64,000 nucleotides of DNA, taken from assembly GCF_009938205.1 (NCBI RefSeq), contig NZ_AP019654.1, positions 1,302,001-1,366,000 of the forward strand. Reading direction: 5' to 3'. The position numbers and the translations under genes are program-made. The DNA comes from Vibrio panuliri. Its GTDB lineage: Bacteria > Pseudomonadota > Gammaproteobacteria > Enterobacterales > Vibrionaceae. Below, piece by piece: positions 19,754 to 28,907 of this stretch; position 1 is the first letter of the stretch, and each line of letters opens with the position of its first letter. Under the pieces are notes generated by a model. The model saw nothing but the letters and a program-made list of their open reading frames with translations. It was not told the origin of the DNA and made no database searches.

Positions 19754-21154
19754 ATGACGCATCCATCCTATTGGTTTAAACAGGCTATCGAGTTAGAAAA
19801 CCCACAAAAACCCAATGAACTAAAGGGCGATAGAACAACGGATATCGCAATTGTTGGCGGAGGTTATACCGGTTTGTGGACGGCTATTTTACTGAAACAG
19901 CAAGCGCCACAGAAGCGCATTACCATCATTGATAAGGGGCTTTGCGGCAGCGGAGCATCAGGTGCGAATGGCGGTTGTATGCTGACATGGTCAACGAAGT
20001 TTCCGACTTTAAAAAAGTTGTTTGGCGAGTCTCAAGCCGCATGGTTAGTGAAAGAGTCAGAACAAGCGGTGTTGGAGATTGAGCAATTTTGTCAACAATA
20101 TGATATCGACGCTCAACTCGAACTCAATGGTGTCTATTACACTGCGACGAACAGCGCCCAGACAGGCAATATGCAGCCCGTGGTTGCAGAGCTAGAGCGT
20201 CTTGGCGTCAATAGCTGGCGACATTGTTTAGCCAGTGAACTGAAAACCAGCACCGGCTCGCCGCGCAATATAGAAGGTTTTCATTCAGCGATTGCTGCGA
20301 GCGTACAACCTGCGTTGCTCGCGAGAGGTTTGCGCAGAGTTGCGATTGAGATGGGAATTGAAGTGTATGAAAACACGCCAATGACGCAGCTTGAATATGG
20401 TCACCCTGCCAAGGTTGTCACACCGAATGGCACGCTTTCAGCTGACAAGGTGGTGTTGGCTTTGAACGCTTGGATGCTCGAGCACTTTAAGCAGTTTAAA
20501 AACAGTATTGTGGTTGTCTCTTCTGATATGGTGATCACTCAACCTTTGGGAGACGCTTTACCTCAGTCTGGTTGGCAACAAGGGAGCAGCGTACTCGATT
20601 CGCGCATCTTTGTTCACTACTATCGTGATACGCCTGACGGCCGTTTGATGCTGGGTAAAGGTGGCAATCAATTTTCTTTTCAAAACAAAGTGGACACCAT
20701 GTTTAATAAGCCGAGTAACTATCAAACTTTATTGCGAAATGCATTTGATGCCATTTTTCCGCGTCTTAAAGGGAGCGAGTTTGCCTACAATTGGACTGGT
20801 GGATCGGATCGTTCTGCTACTGGTTTTCCTTTTTTTGACCGCTTGAACCAACAAGAGAACATTTTCTATGGTTTTGGCTACTCAGGAAATGGCGTCGCAC
20901 AAACTCGCATGGGTGGGAAAATCTTGTCATCAATGGCGCTTGGACTAGATAACCAATGGACTCAATGCGGTTTGGCTAAGGGACCATTAGGATACTTTCC
21001 TCCTGAGCCATTTCGTTGGTTAGGCGCCATGATGGTACGAAATGCAGTTCGCCGTAAAGAGCAAGCAGAAGACAGTGAAACGGCTCCTTTTATCATCGAT
21101 AAGTGGCTAGCTAAACTCGCGGGGCCGGCGGGAAAAGCCGATAAGGTCCGTTAG
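19754..21154 (+). CDS. FAD-dependent amine oxidoreductase of the phosphonate cluster (DAO family)
   Basis: This 466-residue flavoprotein has the N-terminal dinucleotide-binding motif IAIVGGGYTGLWTAILL (about residues 31-50) and a C-terminal FGYSGNGVAQTRMGG typical of the DAO/glycine-oxidase superfamily. Similar enzymes recur next to phnW/phnX/pbfA and have been reported as oxidases of AEP or N-methylated AEP (the PbfC/PbfD families), yielding phosphonoacetaldehyde; the exact class cannot be assigned here. ATG 19754 follows AAGGAAAG and is preferred over an upstream in-frame TTG at 19721. It is divergent from phnW and followed by a LysR gene. Confidence 0.75.
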   Translation: MTHPSYWFKQAIELENPQKPNELKGDRTTDIAIVGGGYTGLWTAILLKQQAPQKRITIIDKGLCGSGASGANGGCMLTWSTKFPTLKKLFGESQAAWLVKESEQAVLEIEQFCQQYDIDAQLELNGVYYTATNSAQTGNMQPVVAELERLGVNSWRHCLASELKTSTGSPRNIEGFHSAIAASVQPALLARGLRRVAIEMGIEVYENTPMTQLEYGHPAKVVTPNGTLSADKVVLALNAWMLEHFKQFKNSIVVVSSDMVITQPLGDALPQSGWQQGSSVLDSRIFVHYYRDTPDGRLMLGKGGNQFSFQNKVDTMFNKPSNYQTLLRNAFDAIFPRLKGSEFAYNWTGGSDRSATGFPFFDRLNQQENIFYGFGYSGNGVAQTRMGGKILSSMALGLDNQWTQCGLAKGPLGYFPPEPFRWLGAMMVRNAVRRKEQAEDSETAPFIIDKWLAKLAGPAGKADKVR

Positions 21155-21241
21155 CAAGTGTCACGCGGTTAATAAATTTGTCATGCCTTCGTCATACGAT
21201 TAGCGGCAATGGATTTGTCGGTCACTAAGGTGATGAAGGTT

Positions 21242-22114
21242 ATGCACAATTTACCGCCACTAAACGCTCTCAAGGCGTTTGAAGCAACCGCTCGTTTGTT
21301 GAGTTTTACCAAAGCCGCGCAGGAGCTTAATGTCACCCGTGCCGCCGTAAGCCAGCAAGTGAAAAGTCTAGAGCACTATCTCGATGCTGTTTTAATAGAA
21401 CGGCGGGGGACACAATTGCGACTTACGCCAGCTGCGCATGATTATTTACCCGTTGTCAGTCAGCTTTTTATCGGCTTGTCGACCACCACAGAGCATCTCT
21501 TTACTCGGCAGCGCCATCAGCAACTCTGTCTCCATGTCGCCCACAGTTTTTGCATGCAGTGGTTGATGCCTCGTTTGGCAGATTTTCGCCGTCAGCATCC
21601 GCAAATAAGTTATAAGCTCACGACCACAGCTAATGCCTTGCCAAATAGTAGTGCAATCGCTGATGTCGAAGTGATTAATGGTTATGGTGAGTGGCAAACA
21701 GAAGAGTTGCAACGTCTTACCATAGAGCGATGGATTGTGGTAGCGAGCCCAGGTTTCTTGAGGCTCAATCCGATAAACTCTTTGGCCGAACTTGCTTATG
21801 CTCCAAGGTTGGCAACCGGTGGATACAAAGAGACCTGGCAACACTGGTTTGAATATCATGGATATCAGCAGAGTATTTCACGGTTAATTGCTGAGTTTGA
21901 CCACTCAATGCTGGCCATTGAAGCTGCCGTCAATCAGATGGGCGTTGCGTTGGTGCGCGATTTGTTGGTGGAAGATCACCTGCGTCAGGGCATCTTGGTG
22001 CAAGTTGGTCAGTGGCATATGCCGAGTGAAGGAGCGCATTACTTACTTTGTCGCAACACGCACAAACCGGCAGCTAACTTGTTCTGTGAATGGCTAAAAA
22101 ACAGTGTGAGTTAA
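21242..22114 (+). CDS. LysR-family transcriptional regulator (GcvA-like)
   Basis: The 290-residue protein has an N-terminal winged HTH (LPPLNALKAFEATARLLSFTKAA, then LNVTRAAVSQQVKSLE near residues 30-45) and a C-terminal periplasmic-binding-like effector domain. The N-terminus with PPLNALKAFE is characteristic of the GcvA subgroup. Ribosome-binding support for the start is poor: ATG 21242 fits family alignment, while 21233 is also possible. It is close downstream of the FAD oxidase, in the same direction, and upstream of the AEP transporter, so control of AEP or amine degradation is likely but unproven. Confidence 0.82.
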   Translation: MHNLPPLNALKAFEATARLLSFTKAAQELNVTRAAVSQQVKSLEHYLDAVLIERRGTQLRLTPAAHDYLPVVSQLFIGLSTTTEHLFTRQRHQQLCLHVAHSFCMQWLMPRLADFRRQHPQISYKLTTTANALPNSSAIADVEVINGYGEWQTEELQRLTIERWIVVASPGFLRLNPINSLAELAYAPRLATGGYKETWQHWFEYHGYQQSISRLIAEFDHSMLAIEAAVNQMGVALVRDLLVEDHLRQGILVQVGQWHMPSEGAHYLLCRNTHKPAANLFCEWLKNSVS

Positions 22115-22195
22115 GTTTTATATTTTCCTTCTCCAAACTGCCATGGATTGTTCATGTTTTCGTCACATAGCCTGCGTAGGGTGTGTATTGCCAAC

Positions 22196-22207
22196 TGGTA
22201 CATACCA
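22196..22207. promoter_or_regulatory. Candidate PhnR operator upstream of the AEP-binding protein gene
   Basis: TGGTACATACCA is a near-perfect palindrome of the TGGT-N4-ACCA type, 87 bp before the start of the binding-protein gene. Confidence 0.55.
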
Positions 22208-22293
22208 AAGAATATGAGCAGGTATGGCTGGTTAAATTGACCAAGTTGCGAAATAGACACCACGCAACATTAGCCGAATTAATGGAGAAAATG

Positions 22294-23301
22294 ATGAAAA
22301 ACCGTTTGATGAAAGGATCGCTGGCTGCATTGGTTGCATTGCTAGCAACAAACGCAAATGCAGCACAGGAAGTCACGGTTTACACCGCTTTTGAAACAGA
22401 CATTCTTGCTAAGTACAAATCAGCATTTGAACAAGAAAATCCCGATATTGAGATTAAGTGGGTACGTGATTCCACTGGGATCATGACCGCAAAACTGCTG
22501 GCAGAGAAAAACAACCCGCAAGCTGAAGTTGTTTGGGGATTAGCGGGGTCATCTATGGCGTTGCTAAAGGAAGAAGGTTTGTTAAAGCCGTATACTCCTC
22601 AAGGTGTTGCAGAACTGCATGCCAATTTAAATGACCCTCAACCAAACCAAGCTTGGTATGGAAATGACGCCTTCTTCAATGCGGTTTGCTTCAATGAAGT
22701 GGTTGCCAAGCAACTGAATTTACCTAAACCAAGCTCATGGGATGACCTGACCAAACCTATTTACAAAGGGCATATTGCTATGCCAAATCCAGCCTCTTCA
22801 GGTACCGGGTATATGCAGGTATCCGCATGGTTGCAAAACATGGGCGAGGAGCAAGGTTGGAACTATATGCAAGCGTTAGATAAAAACATTGCTCATTACA
22901 CCCACTCAGGCTCAAAGCCTTGCGTGCAAGCTGGTATGGGTGAGGTAGCGATTGGTATCTCGATGGCAAGCCGCGGTGCTAAGTTAAAAACTCAAGGTGC
23001 GCCATTGGCAGTTATAACCCCACAAGGTATTGGCTGGGAGTCGGAAGCTGTTGGCCTAGTCAAAGAGTCTGATGCTGCTAAGCGCGTTGTCGATTGGTCT
23101 ATTTCGAAAGCGGCCAATGAGCTATACGTTGAAATGTACCCAGTCGTTGGGCACAAAGCCGTAAAAGCAACCGTCAATAATTTCCCTAATGTACAACAAA
23201 ATATGGCGAAGATGGACTTTGCACAAATGGGCAGTAAGCGCGCAGATGTGTTGGCAAAATGGTCAGAAAAGTTTGATGCGAAATCAGAGCCTAAGTCTTA
23301 G
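22294..23301 (+). CDS. phnS: 2-aminoethylphosphonate ABC transporter substrate-binding protein
   Basis: This 335-residue periplasmic binding protein resembles the iron/spermidine-type (SBP_8) family used for AEP import. A signal peptide covers about 1-25 (ending ATNANA), then the mature start AQEVTVYTAFETDIL is typical of PhnS-like proteins. Substrate-contact regions RDSTGIMTAKLLAEK near residue 55 and NPASSGTGYMQVSAW near 170 are visible. Start ATG 22294 has GGAG six bases upstream. It precedes the ATPase and permease genes and has its own terminator, so it can be expressed separately at a higher level. Confidence 0.88.
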   Translation: MKNRLMKGSLAALVALLATNANAAQEVTVYTAFETDILAKYKSAFEQENPDIEIKWVRDSTGIMTAKLLAEKNNPQAEVVWGLAGSSMALLKEEGLLKPYTPQGVAELHANLNDPQPNQAWYGNDAFFNAVCFNEVVAKQLNLPKPSSWDDLTKPIYKGHIAMPNPASSGTGYMQVSAWLQNMGEEQGWNYMQALDKNIAHYTHSGSKPCVQAGMGEVAIGISMASRGAKLKTQGAPLAVITPQGIGWESEAVGLVKESDAAKRVVDWSISKAANELYVEMYPVVGHKAVKATVNNFPNVQQNMAKMDFAQMGSKRADVLAKWSEKFDAKSEPKS

Positions 23302-23325
23302 GTTTTAGAAAAAGTGGACCAGACG

Positions 23326-23350
23326 ACGGGAGCAATGCTCCCGTTTTTTA
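23326..23350 (+). terminator. Rho-independent terminator after the binding-protein gene
   Basis: ACGGGAGCA-A-TGCTCCCGT followed by six T. It separates phnS from the ATPase gene, which has its own operator. Confidence 0.9.
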
Positions 23351-23431
23351 TCTTTGTAAAACCGCCGCAATCAATCTGTAATCTTGTGTCTATAAATTCG
23401 TCATTCTAGCGTCATAATCAAAATCTAAAAT

Positions 23432-23443
23432 TGGTATATACCA
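23432..23443. promoter_or_regulatory. PhnR-type operator just upstream of the ATPase gene
   Basis: TGGTATATACCA is a perfect 12-bp palindrome, containing the HutC-subfamily core GTATATAC. It ends 15 bp before the ATG, overlapping the probable transcription start and leader. Confidence 0.65.
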
Positions 23444-23458
23444 TTTGGAGAGTGTGTT

Positions 23459-24565
23459 ATGTCAACTAACCAACCTTATTTGAAAATTGATAACGTTGTG
23501 AAGCAATTCGGACAGTTCACGGCGTTAAAACAGATCTCACTTGCGATTGAGAAAGGCGAGTTTATCTGCTTTCTTGGCCCTTCTGGCTGCGGGAAAACCA
23601 CCTTGTTACGTGCGATTGCTGGTCTAGATTTGCCCACTTCGGGCAAGATTTATCAACACCAACAAGAGACGACTTTTCTCCCCCCTGAGAAGCGGGATTT
23701 TGGCATTGTTTTTCAATCCTACGCACTCTTTCCTAATTTGACGGTGCAAGAGAACATTGCCATTGGCCTTAAAAATCAAGGCATGACCAATCGCGAAGCG
23801 CTGGAAAAAGTCGAGTACTGGCTGGAGATGATTGGCTTGCCTACTTCGGGTGAAAAGTACCCCAATCAACTTTCTGGTGGACAACAACAGCGTGTCGCTT
23901 TAGCTCGTGCTTTGGCACTTTCGCCGGGGTTATTGTTGTTGGATGAACCGCTTTCTGCGCTGGATGCGAAGGTGCGGGTTCACTTAAGAGATGAGATATG
24001 CAAACTGCAGCGTCAACTGGGCATTACCACGATTATGGTCACGCATGATCAGGATGAGGCTTTGTCTATGGCTGATCGCATTGTCGTAATGAACCATGGC
24101 GTGATTGAGCAAGTCGGGACGCCTCAGGAAATTTATCAGCAGCCAGCGACGCGGTTTGTCGCCGAATTTGTCGGCAGTATGAACTTTATCGAAACCTCAA
24201 TTGCGACAGCAACGCAGATGCGTATCGCCGAATCCTTGTTGCCGATTCCTAATTTGTCTAATTGGCAAGTAGAACAAGGACAGCGCTTTGACTTAGCAGT
24301 TCGTCCGGAGTCGATCAAGTTTGTTGAGAGTTATGGTTGCTCACTGCCGGTTCGTATTAGAGCGATAGAATTTCTAGGCGCTTTTTATCGTGTCGACTGC
24401 CACTTACAACATGATGTAAACGCCGAGCTTATTGTTATTGATGTTGCCGTAGAGACAGTGCAAATGCTCAATCTAAAAGTGGGTGATGTTCGTTATATCC
24501 AGTTTGCTGATCAGGGAATACATGGTTATCCCTCGCCGGCGCTAACCTCTACGCAAGCGGCTTAA
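23459..24565 (+). CDS. phnT: 2-aminoethylphosphonate ABC transporter ATP-binding protein
   Basis: This 368-residue importer ATPase has Walker A GPSGCGKTT (about 38-46), signature LSGGQQQRVALARAL (about 138-152), Walker B LLLLDEPLSALD and the switch histidine in MVTHDQDEA. A C-terminal TOBE-type regulatory domain (about 280-360) marks it as a CUT1/MOI-type ATPase. GGAG lies eight bases before the ATG. The stop is ten bases before the permease gene, so the genes are cotranscribed. AEP specificity is inferred from neighbours. Confidence 0.9.
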   Translation: MSTNQPYLKIDNVVKQFGQFTALKQISLAIEKGEFICFLGPSGCGKTTLLRAIAGLDLPTSGKIYQHQQETTFLPPEKRDFGIVFQSYALFPNLTVQENIAIGLKNQGMTNREALEKVEYWLEMIGLPTSGEKYPNQLSGGQQQRVALARALALSPGLLLLDEPLSALDAKVRVHLRDEICKLQRQLGITTIMVTHDQDEALSMADRIVVMNHGVIEQVGTPQEIYQQPATRFVAEFVGSMNFIETSIATATQMRIAESLLPIPNLSNWQVEQGQRFDLAVRPESIKFVESYGCSLPVRIRAIEFLGAFYRVDCHLQHDVNAELIVIDVAVETVQMLNLKVGDVRYIQFADQGIHGYPSPALTSTQAA

Positions 24566-24574
24566 TTGGAAAAC

Positions 24575-26314
24575 ATGGATGCAAATACAATGACGGTTAC
24601 CACAATGACAACTCATACAGCCAGATTACAAGACAAAACCCGCGCCATATTTGGTCGTGTTAGCCGCGATAACTTGGTGCTCTTCGTGCTCCTGACTGCA
24701 CTCTCCATTTTGATGGTGCTGTTTATTCTTATGCCGTTATGGGCGATGTTGACCAAAGCCGTGCAAAATAGCAGTGGTGAGTTCGTTGGTCTGGCTAACT
24801 TCGCGACCTATTTCGCTTCTTCGAGTTTGTGGATTTCGTTGGGTAATACTTTGACCATCGGCATTCTAGTGACGACAGTGGTGGGCGTGCTGGCTTTTGG
24901 ATACGCTTATGCTTTAACGCGATCTTGTATGCCATTGAAAGGTGTGTTTCAGATCTTAGGTACAGCGCCAATTCTGGCTCCGTCACTGCTTCCTGCGATT
25001 AGCTTGATTTTTCTATTTGGTAATCAGGGTATTGCAAAGGAGGTGCTCGCCGGTCACTCCGTTTATGGCGTAATTGGTATTTCGCTCGGTTTGATATTTT
25101 GGACATTTCCACACGCTTTGATGATTTTAACGACATCTTTGCGAACATCGGATGCGCGCTTATATGAAGCGGCGCGAGCTTTGAAAACATCCCCGCTGAA
25201 AACGTTTTTTGTGGTGACATTACCTGCCGCTAAATATGGTTTGATTAGCACGCTGATTGTTGTGTTTACCCTTGTGATTACCGATTTTGGTGTCCCTAAG
25301 GTCATTGGCGGTGGCTACAACGTATTGGCGACGGATATCTTTAAGCAGGTTGTTGGACAGCAGAATTTCGCGATGGGAGCCGTCACCAGCATTATGTTAC
25401 TTTTCCCAGCAATCTTGGCCTTCATGGCAGATCGCTGGGTGCAGAAAAAGCAAAAAAACATGTTTGATACTCGCTCGGTGGCCTACATTCCGGAGCCTAA
25501 CAAAACCCGTGACACCGTGTGTTTTGCCTACTGCCTGTTGATTTCACTGGCCGTTTTAGCGGTACTGGGTATGGCGGTGTATGGTTCGTTAGTGACATTT
25601 TGGCCTTGGAACAAGGCATTGACGCTGAGCAACTACAACTTCGCTGAGATGAGTACTTATGGCTGGAGCCCGTTTTTCAACTCATTAACACTGGCCAGTT
25701 GGACAGCGGTGATTGGTACCTTAGTGATCTTTGTTGCGGCTTACTGCATCGACAAAGGACGCGCATTTGCGCCGATTCGTAAAGCGATGCAAATGTTGAG
25801 TGTTGTTCCGATGGCGGTGCCGGGTATGGTGTTAGGTCTGGGCTATATTTTCTATTTCAATGATGCCCACAATCCACTGAATGTACTGTATGGCACAATA
25901 ACGTTTTTGGTGATCAACACTGTGGTGCACTACTACACAGTGGGGCATATGACAGCGTTGACGGCGCTTAAACAGATGCCTATTGAAATAGAGGCGACGG
26001 CGGCATCAGTTAAGTTACCGCAGTACAAGTTGTTCTTTAAAGTGACCTTGCCAGTCTGTTTGCCAGCGATCTTAGATATTGCGACTTATCTGTTTGTTAA
26101 TGCATTAACCACGACTTCTGCGGTAGTATTCCTTTACTCGACAGATACGATTCCCGCGTCCGTTTCTATTTTGAATATGGATGATGCAGGACAAACTGGC
26201 GCAGCTGCAGCAATGGCGGTAATGATCATGATTTCTGCTGCAATGGCTAAAATTGTGCAGATGACGTTGGGTAAGTTATTAGAAAATCGCACACAAGCTT
26301 GGCGTAAAAGATAA
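24575..26314 (+). CDS. 2-aminoethylphosphonate ABC transporter permease, two-domain
   Basis: This 579-residue protein contains two fused BPD_transp_1 permease domains (about residues 70-280 and 350-570), each with the EAA loop that contacts the ATPase (LYEAARALKTSPLKTFFVVTLPAAK near 195; EIEATAASVKLPQYKLFFKVTLP near 475). It therefore replaces the separate PhnU and PhnV permeases of Salmonella with one polypeptide. About 12 membrane segments are visible. The start is ATG 24575, ten bases after the ATPase stop. It is followed by phnR nine bases downstream. Confidence 0.88.
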   Translation: MDANTMTVTTMTTHTARLQDKTRAIFGRVSRDNLVLFVLLTALSILMVLFILMPLWAMLTKAVQNSSGEFVGLANFATYFASSSLWISLGNTLTIGILVTTVVGVLAFGYAYALTRSCMPLKGVFQILGTAPILAPSLLPAISLIFLFGNQGIAKEVLAGHSVYGVIGISLGLIFWTFPHALMILTTSLRTSDARLYEAARALKTSPLKTFFVVTLPAAKYGLISTLIVVFTLVITDFGVPKVIGGGYNVLATDIFKQVVGQQNFAMGAVTSIMLLFPAILAFMADRWVQKKQKNMFDTRSVAYIPEPNKTRDTVCFAYCLLISLAVLAVLGMAVYGSLVTFWPWNKALTLSNYNFAEMSTYGWSPFFNSLTLASWTAVIGTLVIFVAAYCIDKGRAFAPIRKAMQMLSVVPMAVPGMVLGLGYIFYFNDAHNPLNVLYGTITFLVINTVVHYYTVGHMTALTALKQMPIEIEATAASVKLPQYKLFFKVTLPVCLPAILDIATYLFVNALTTTSAVVFLYSTDTIPASVSILNMDDAGQTGAAAAMAVMIMISAAMAKIVQMTLGKLLENRTQAWRKR

Positions 26315-26323
26315 GGATACCTA

Positions 26324-27028
26324 GTGCAGTACGTAAAAATTAAAGACTCTATTGTTGAACAGATTGAAGCGGGTATGCTTTCTCCAAGGCAAAAACTACC
26401 TGCGGAGCGTAAACTGGCTGAATCATTTGATACAACGCGAGTTACTCTGCGTGAGGCATTGTCGCTTCTTGAAGCGGAAGGGCGGATTTATCGTGAGGAT
26501 CGCCGAGGCTGGTTTATTTCTCCAGAGCCATTGCGCTACGACCCCACTCAAACGTTAAACTTTCCCAACATGGCGAAAGCTCAAAACCGTGTACCTAAGA
26601 CGGAGTTGGTGGCTGCTAAAGGCGTTCTAGCCGATAAGCTAGCCGCTCGATTGTTGCACTTACAGCCATTTTCCGATGTTTATCGAGTTGATCGAGTGCG
26701 TTATCTTGAGGATCGTCCGGTGGTTTACGTGACGAACTATATTCGACCTGAGTTGTTTCCTAATTTGTTGAGTTATGATTTGACCAACTCGTTGACTGAT
26801 ATCTATCGTGAGCATTTTGGCATGGTGTATCAGAAAACACGTTATCGGATTTCAACCAGTTCATTGCTGGGTGAGACTGCGCAAGCACTGCGAGCAACAT
26901 CCGGTACGCCAGCGATGGTGGTCGAACGCGTCAACTACAATCAACACGGTGAGCTTATTGATTGTGATATTGAGTACTGGCGTCATGATGCGATCAGCAT
27001 TGAATCAATTGCTGAGATCGGTGGTTAA
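26324..27028 (+). CDS. phnR: GntR-family (HutC subfamily) regulator of AEP genes
   Basis: This 234-residue protein has an N-terminal winged HTH (about 1-65; RQKLPAERKLAESFDTTRVTLREALSLLEAEG is the GntR signature) and a C-terminal UTRA effector-binding domain (about 85-230). The start is GTG 26324 with AAGGA six bases upstream. It is the last gene of the transporter operon. The palindromes TGGT-N-TA-N-ACCA upstream of phnW, phnS and phnT fit the operator type of this subfamily, so it is probably the local repressor, relieved by AEP or a derivative (inference). Confidence 0.86.
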   Translation: MQYVKIKDSIVEQIEAGMLSPRQKLPAERKLAESFDTTRVTLREALSLLEAEGRIYREDRRGWFISPEPLRYDPTQTLNFPNMAKAQNRVPKTELVAAKGVLADKLAARLLHLQPFSDVYRVDRVRYLEDRPVVYVTNYIRPELFPNLLSYDLTNSLTDIYREHFGMVYQKTRYRISTSSLLGETAQALRATSGTPAMVVERVNYNQHGELIDCDIEYWRHDAISIESIAEIGG

Positions 27029-27060
27029 GCCTAAAAGCTCATCAAGTTTTCGACTCTTTA

Positions 27061-27087
27061 ATACCCAAGTTATTTGGGTATTTTTTT
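27061..27087 (+). terminator. Terminator after phnR
   Basis: ATACCCAA-GTTA-TTTGGGTAT followed by seven T forms a clear rho-independent terminator just before the next gene. Confidence 0.85.
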
Positions 27088-27103
27088 ACCCATAAGGATA
27101 GGT

Positions 27104-28006
27104 ATGGAACACCTTGCGATTATGCTGGTGGTTATTTCAGCGGTACTACACGCTGGTTGGAACCTGCTTGGCAAACGCTATTCCGGCTCAGGGATTTCTT
27201 TTGCACTGGCGGCAAGTTTGGCTGCCTCGTTTTTTTTATTGCCGTACCTGTTGTGGTATTTGACCGTGCTCGGTTTTGAACGCTTGCCGAAAGAGTTTTG
27301 GCAGTTATTACTGCTAAGCGGCTTTTGCCAGATTGTGTACATGGTCGGCTTAGTCTACGCCTACAAACATGCCGATATAGGCGTGATTTATCCCATTGCT
27401 CGTGCGCTTCCTGTGTTAATTGTAGGCGCTGCCAACTTGTTGCTGGGCTTCCCTCTAACCTTGATGCAATGGTGTGGATTTGCCTTGATTACCTTAGGCT
27501 GCGTGTTTGTACCCCTCACAAGCTTTACGCAAGTAACGTTCAAGGCTTACTGGAATTGGGGGGTATTTTGGGCGCTAGTGGCGGCCGTTGGGACGGCGGG
27601 TTATTCGATTATCGATAAGCAAGCCCTTAGCCTGTTAAGTCAAGCTGCATACTCGCTGCTAAATGACAAACAGAGTGCGGTTTTCTACTTGGGTGCTCAG
27701 TTTTGGGCAATGGGTTTACCTATCCTGTTTTGGTGTTTGTTGACCAACAACAAACAAGAAATCATCAAAGCTTGGCATATGCGTAAAAATGGCAGTCTTG
27801 CAGGAGCGATGATGGCAACAACCTATGGTTTAGTGCTTAGTGCAATGACGATGACTGACAATGTTAGCCTTGTTGTTGCACTTCGTCAGATCAGTATTGT
27901 ATTTGGTTTATTGATGGGAGTGTGGTTTCTGAAAGAACGGTGGTTTGCCACTCGTTCGCTCAGTGTGATTACGATTTTACTTGGATTATTTTTAAGCTTA
28001 GCTTGA
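27104..28006 (+). CDS. EamA/DMT-superfamily transporter
   Basis: This 300-residue protein has about ten hydrophobic helices arranged as two EamA halves (about 5-135 and 150-298), as in drug/metabolite transporters. Visible motifs are AVLHAGWNLLGKRY at the start and VALRQISIVFGLLMGVWFLKERW near the end, typical of the family. ATG 27104 follows AAGGA; an earlier in-frame ATG inside the terminator T run is rejected. Substrate is unknown; it is placed after, but transcriptionally separated from, the AEP transporter operon. Confidence 0.82.
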   Translation: MEHLAIMLVVISAVLHAGWNLLGKRYSGSGISFALAASLAASFFLLPYLLWYLTVLGFERLPKEFWQLLLLSGFCQIVYMVGLVYAYKHADIGVIYPIARALPVLIVGAANLLLGFPLTLMQWCGFALITLGCVFVPLTSFTQVTFKAYWNWGVFWALVAAVGTAGYSIIDKQALSLLSQAAYSLLNDKQSAVFYLGAQFWAMGLPILFWCLLTNNKQEIIKAWHMRKNGSLAGAMMATTYGLVLSAMTMTDNVSLVVALRQISIVFGLLMGVWFLKERWFATRSLSVITILLGLFLSLA

Positions 28007-28072
28007 GGTCACTGACATCGAAGTGTAATTTGAGTAGAGTGTTGATAACTGACTGAATGTTTTGGATTAATT

Positions 28073-28369
28073 ATGGGACCGGAAGCTCTTATTTTTGCTG
28101 TGGATGTATTTATAACGACGTGTTGTATGTATATCGCTTCTAAACTCTCTTTTGTGTCGGTAGAGTTTAAAGCATTGCTGATTATCGCCGTTATTGTCTC
28201 ACTGGTATCACTTGTGCCTGTTGTTGGGTGGGCAGCTGGACTGATCCTGTTTGTTTACTTGCTGAGCAAAGCGGCGAGCGCCAGTTTTGGTGACTGTATC
28301 TGGGTGGTACTGTTTACCAAGTTGATATCTGCCGGCGCCATTATGTTGATTGGTAGCATGTTTGCCTAA
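28073..28369 (+). CDS. Small membrane protein of unknown function
   Basis: This 98-residue protein has three hydrophobic stretches (about 5-25, 32-66 and 76-97) and almost no charged residues, so it should sit in the inner membrane. I do not recognise the family. It lies between two small-molecule transporter genes in the same direction. The start ATG has no strong ribosome-binding site. Its composition and the absence of a competing frame suggest it is real. Confidence 0.6.
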   Translation: MGPEALIFAVDVFITTCCMYIASKLSFVSVEFKALLIIAVIVSLVSLVPVVGWAAGLILFVYLLSKAASASFGDCIWVVLFTKLISAGAIMLIGSMFA

Positions 28370-28427
28370 TATGGCTTAATGTCCAGCTAAGCCGCATAAT
28401 GGATAGCGGTCTAATGAGGTTAATCTG

Positions 28428-28754
28428 ATGGGGTATCTCTATCTCTCTATTGCAATAATTGCCGAAGTGATTGCGACAGGCGCACTTAAGTACTCGCAAG
28501 AGTTTACTAAGTTGGTGCCAAGTATTGTTGTTGTGGTTGGTTATGGCATTGCTTTCTACTTTCTTTCGTTAGTTCTGAAAACGATTCCTGTAGGTATTGC
28601 TTACGCCATATGGTCGGGATTGGGTGTGGTACTTATATCCTTAGTCGGGGTTGTACTGTTTAAGCAAAAACTGGACTGGCCTGCGATAGCGGGAATGGCC
28701 CTGATTGTGAGCGGCGTGGTTGTGATCAATGTCTTTTCGAGTGCATCGCATTAG
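28428..28754 (+). CDS. Small multidrug resistance (SMR) efflux protein
   Basis: This 108-residue, four-helix protein of the EmrE/QacE type would exchange protons for cationic or hydrophobic compounds as a dimer. The essential membrane glutamate is present at position 13 ([12 protein letters not shown], equivalent to EmrE Glu14), and the helix 3 motif [17 protein letters not shown] and helix 4 [19 protein letters not shown] are intact. Length matches the family. It may be a Gdx or QAC type; this cannot be settled from reading alone. Confidence 0.88.
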   Translation: MGYLYLSIAIIAEVIATGALKYSQEFTKLVPSIVVVVGYGIAFYFLSLVLKTIPVGIAYAIWSGLGVVLISLVGVVLFKQKLDWPAIAGMALIVSGVVVINVFSSASH

Positions 28755-28803
28755 TGATTGCTCTTGGTTTCAACACGTGATGCCCAATCATAGGTACGAT
28801 GTT

Positions 28804-28839
28804 GGCGATGATTAACTTAGAGCGCTGTTTATCATCGCC
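28804..28839. repeat. Imperfect 12-bp inverted repeat downstream of the SMR gene
   Basis: GGCGATGATTAA and TTTATCATCGCC pair with one mismatch around a 12-nt loop. No T run follows on either strand, so it may be a convergent transcript-end hairpin between the SMR gene and the leftward GH32-like gene. Confidence 0.45.
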
Positions 28840-28907
28840 ACAAATCAGTGATATCTGAGTAAAACGGACACTTTCAGGCGACAGGGGTACACCTTGGGTA
28901 TCGCAAG

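Noticed and set aside
22223..22243. TGGTTAAATTGACCA near the phnS promoter as a further PhnR operator
   Set aside because: The spacing is 15 bp instead of 12 and the core does not match GT-N-TA-N-AC.
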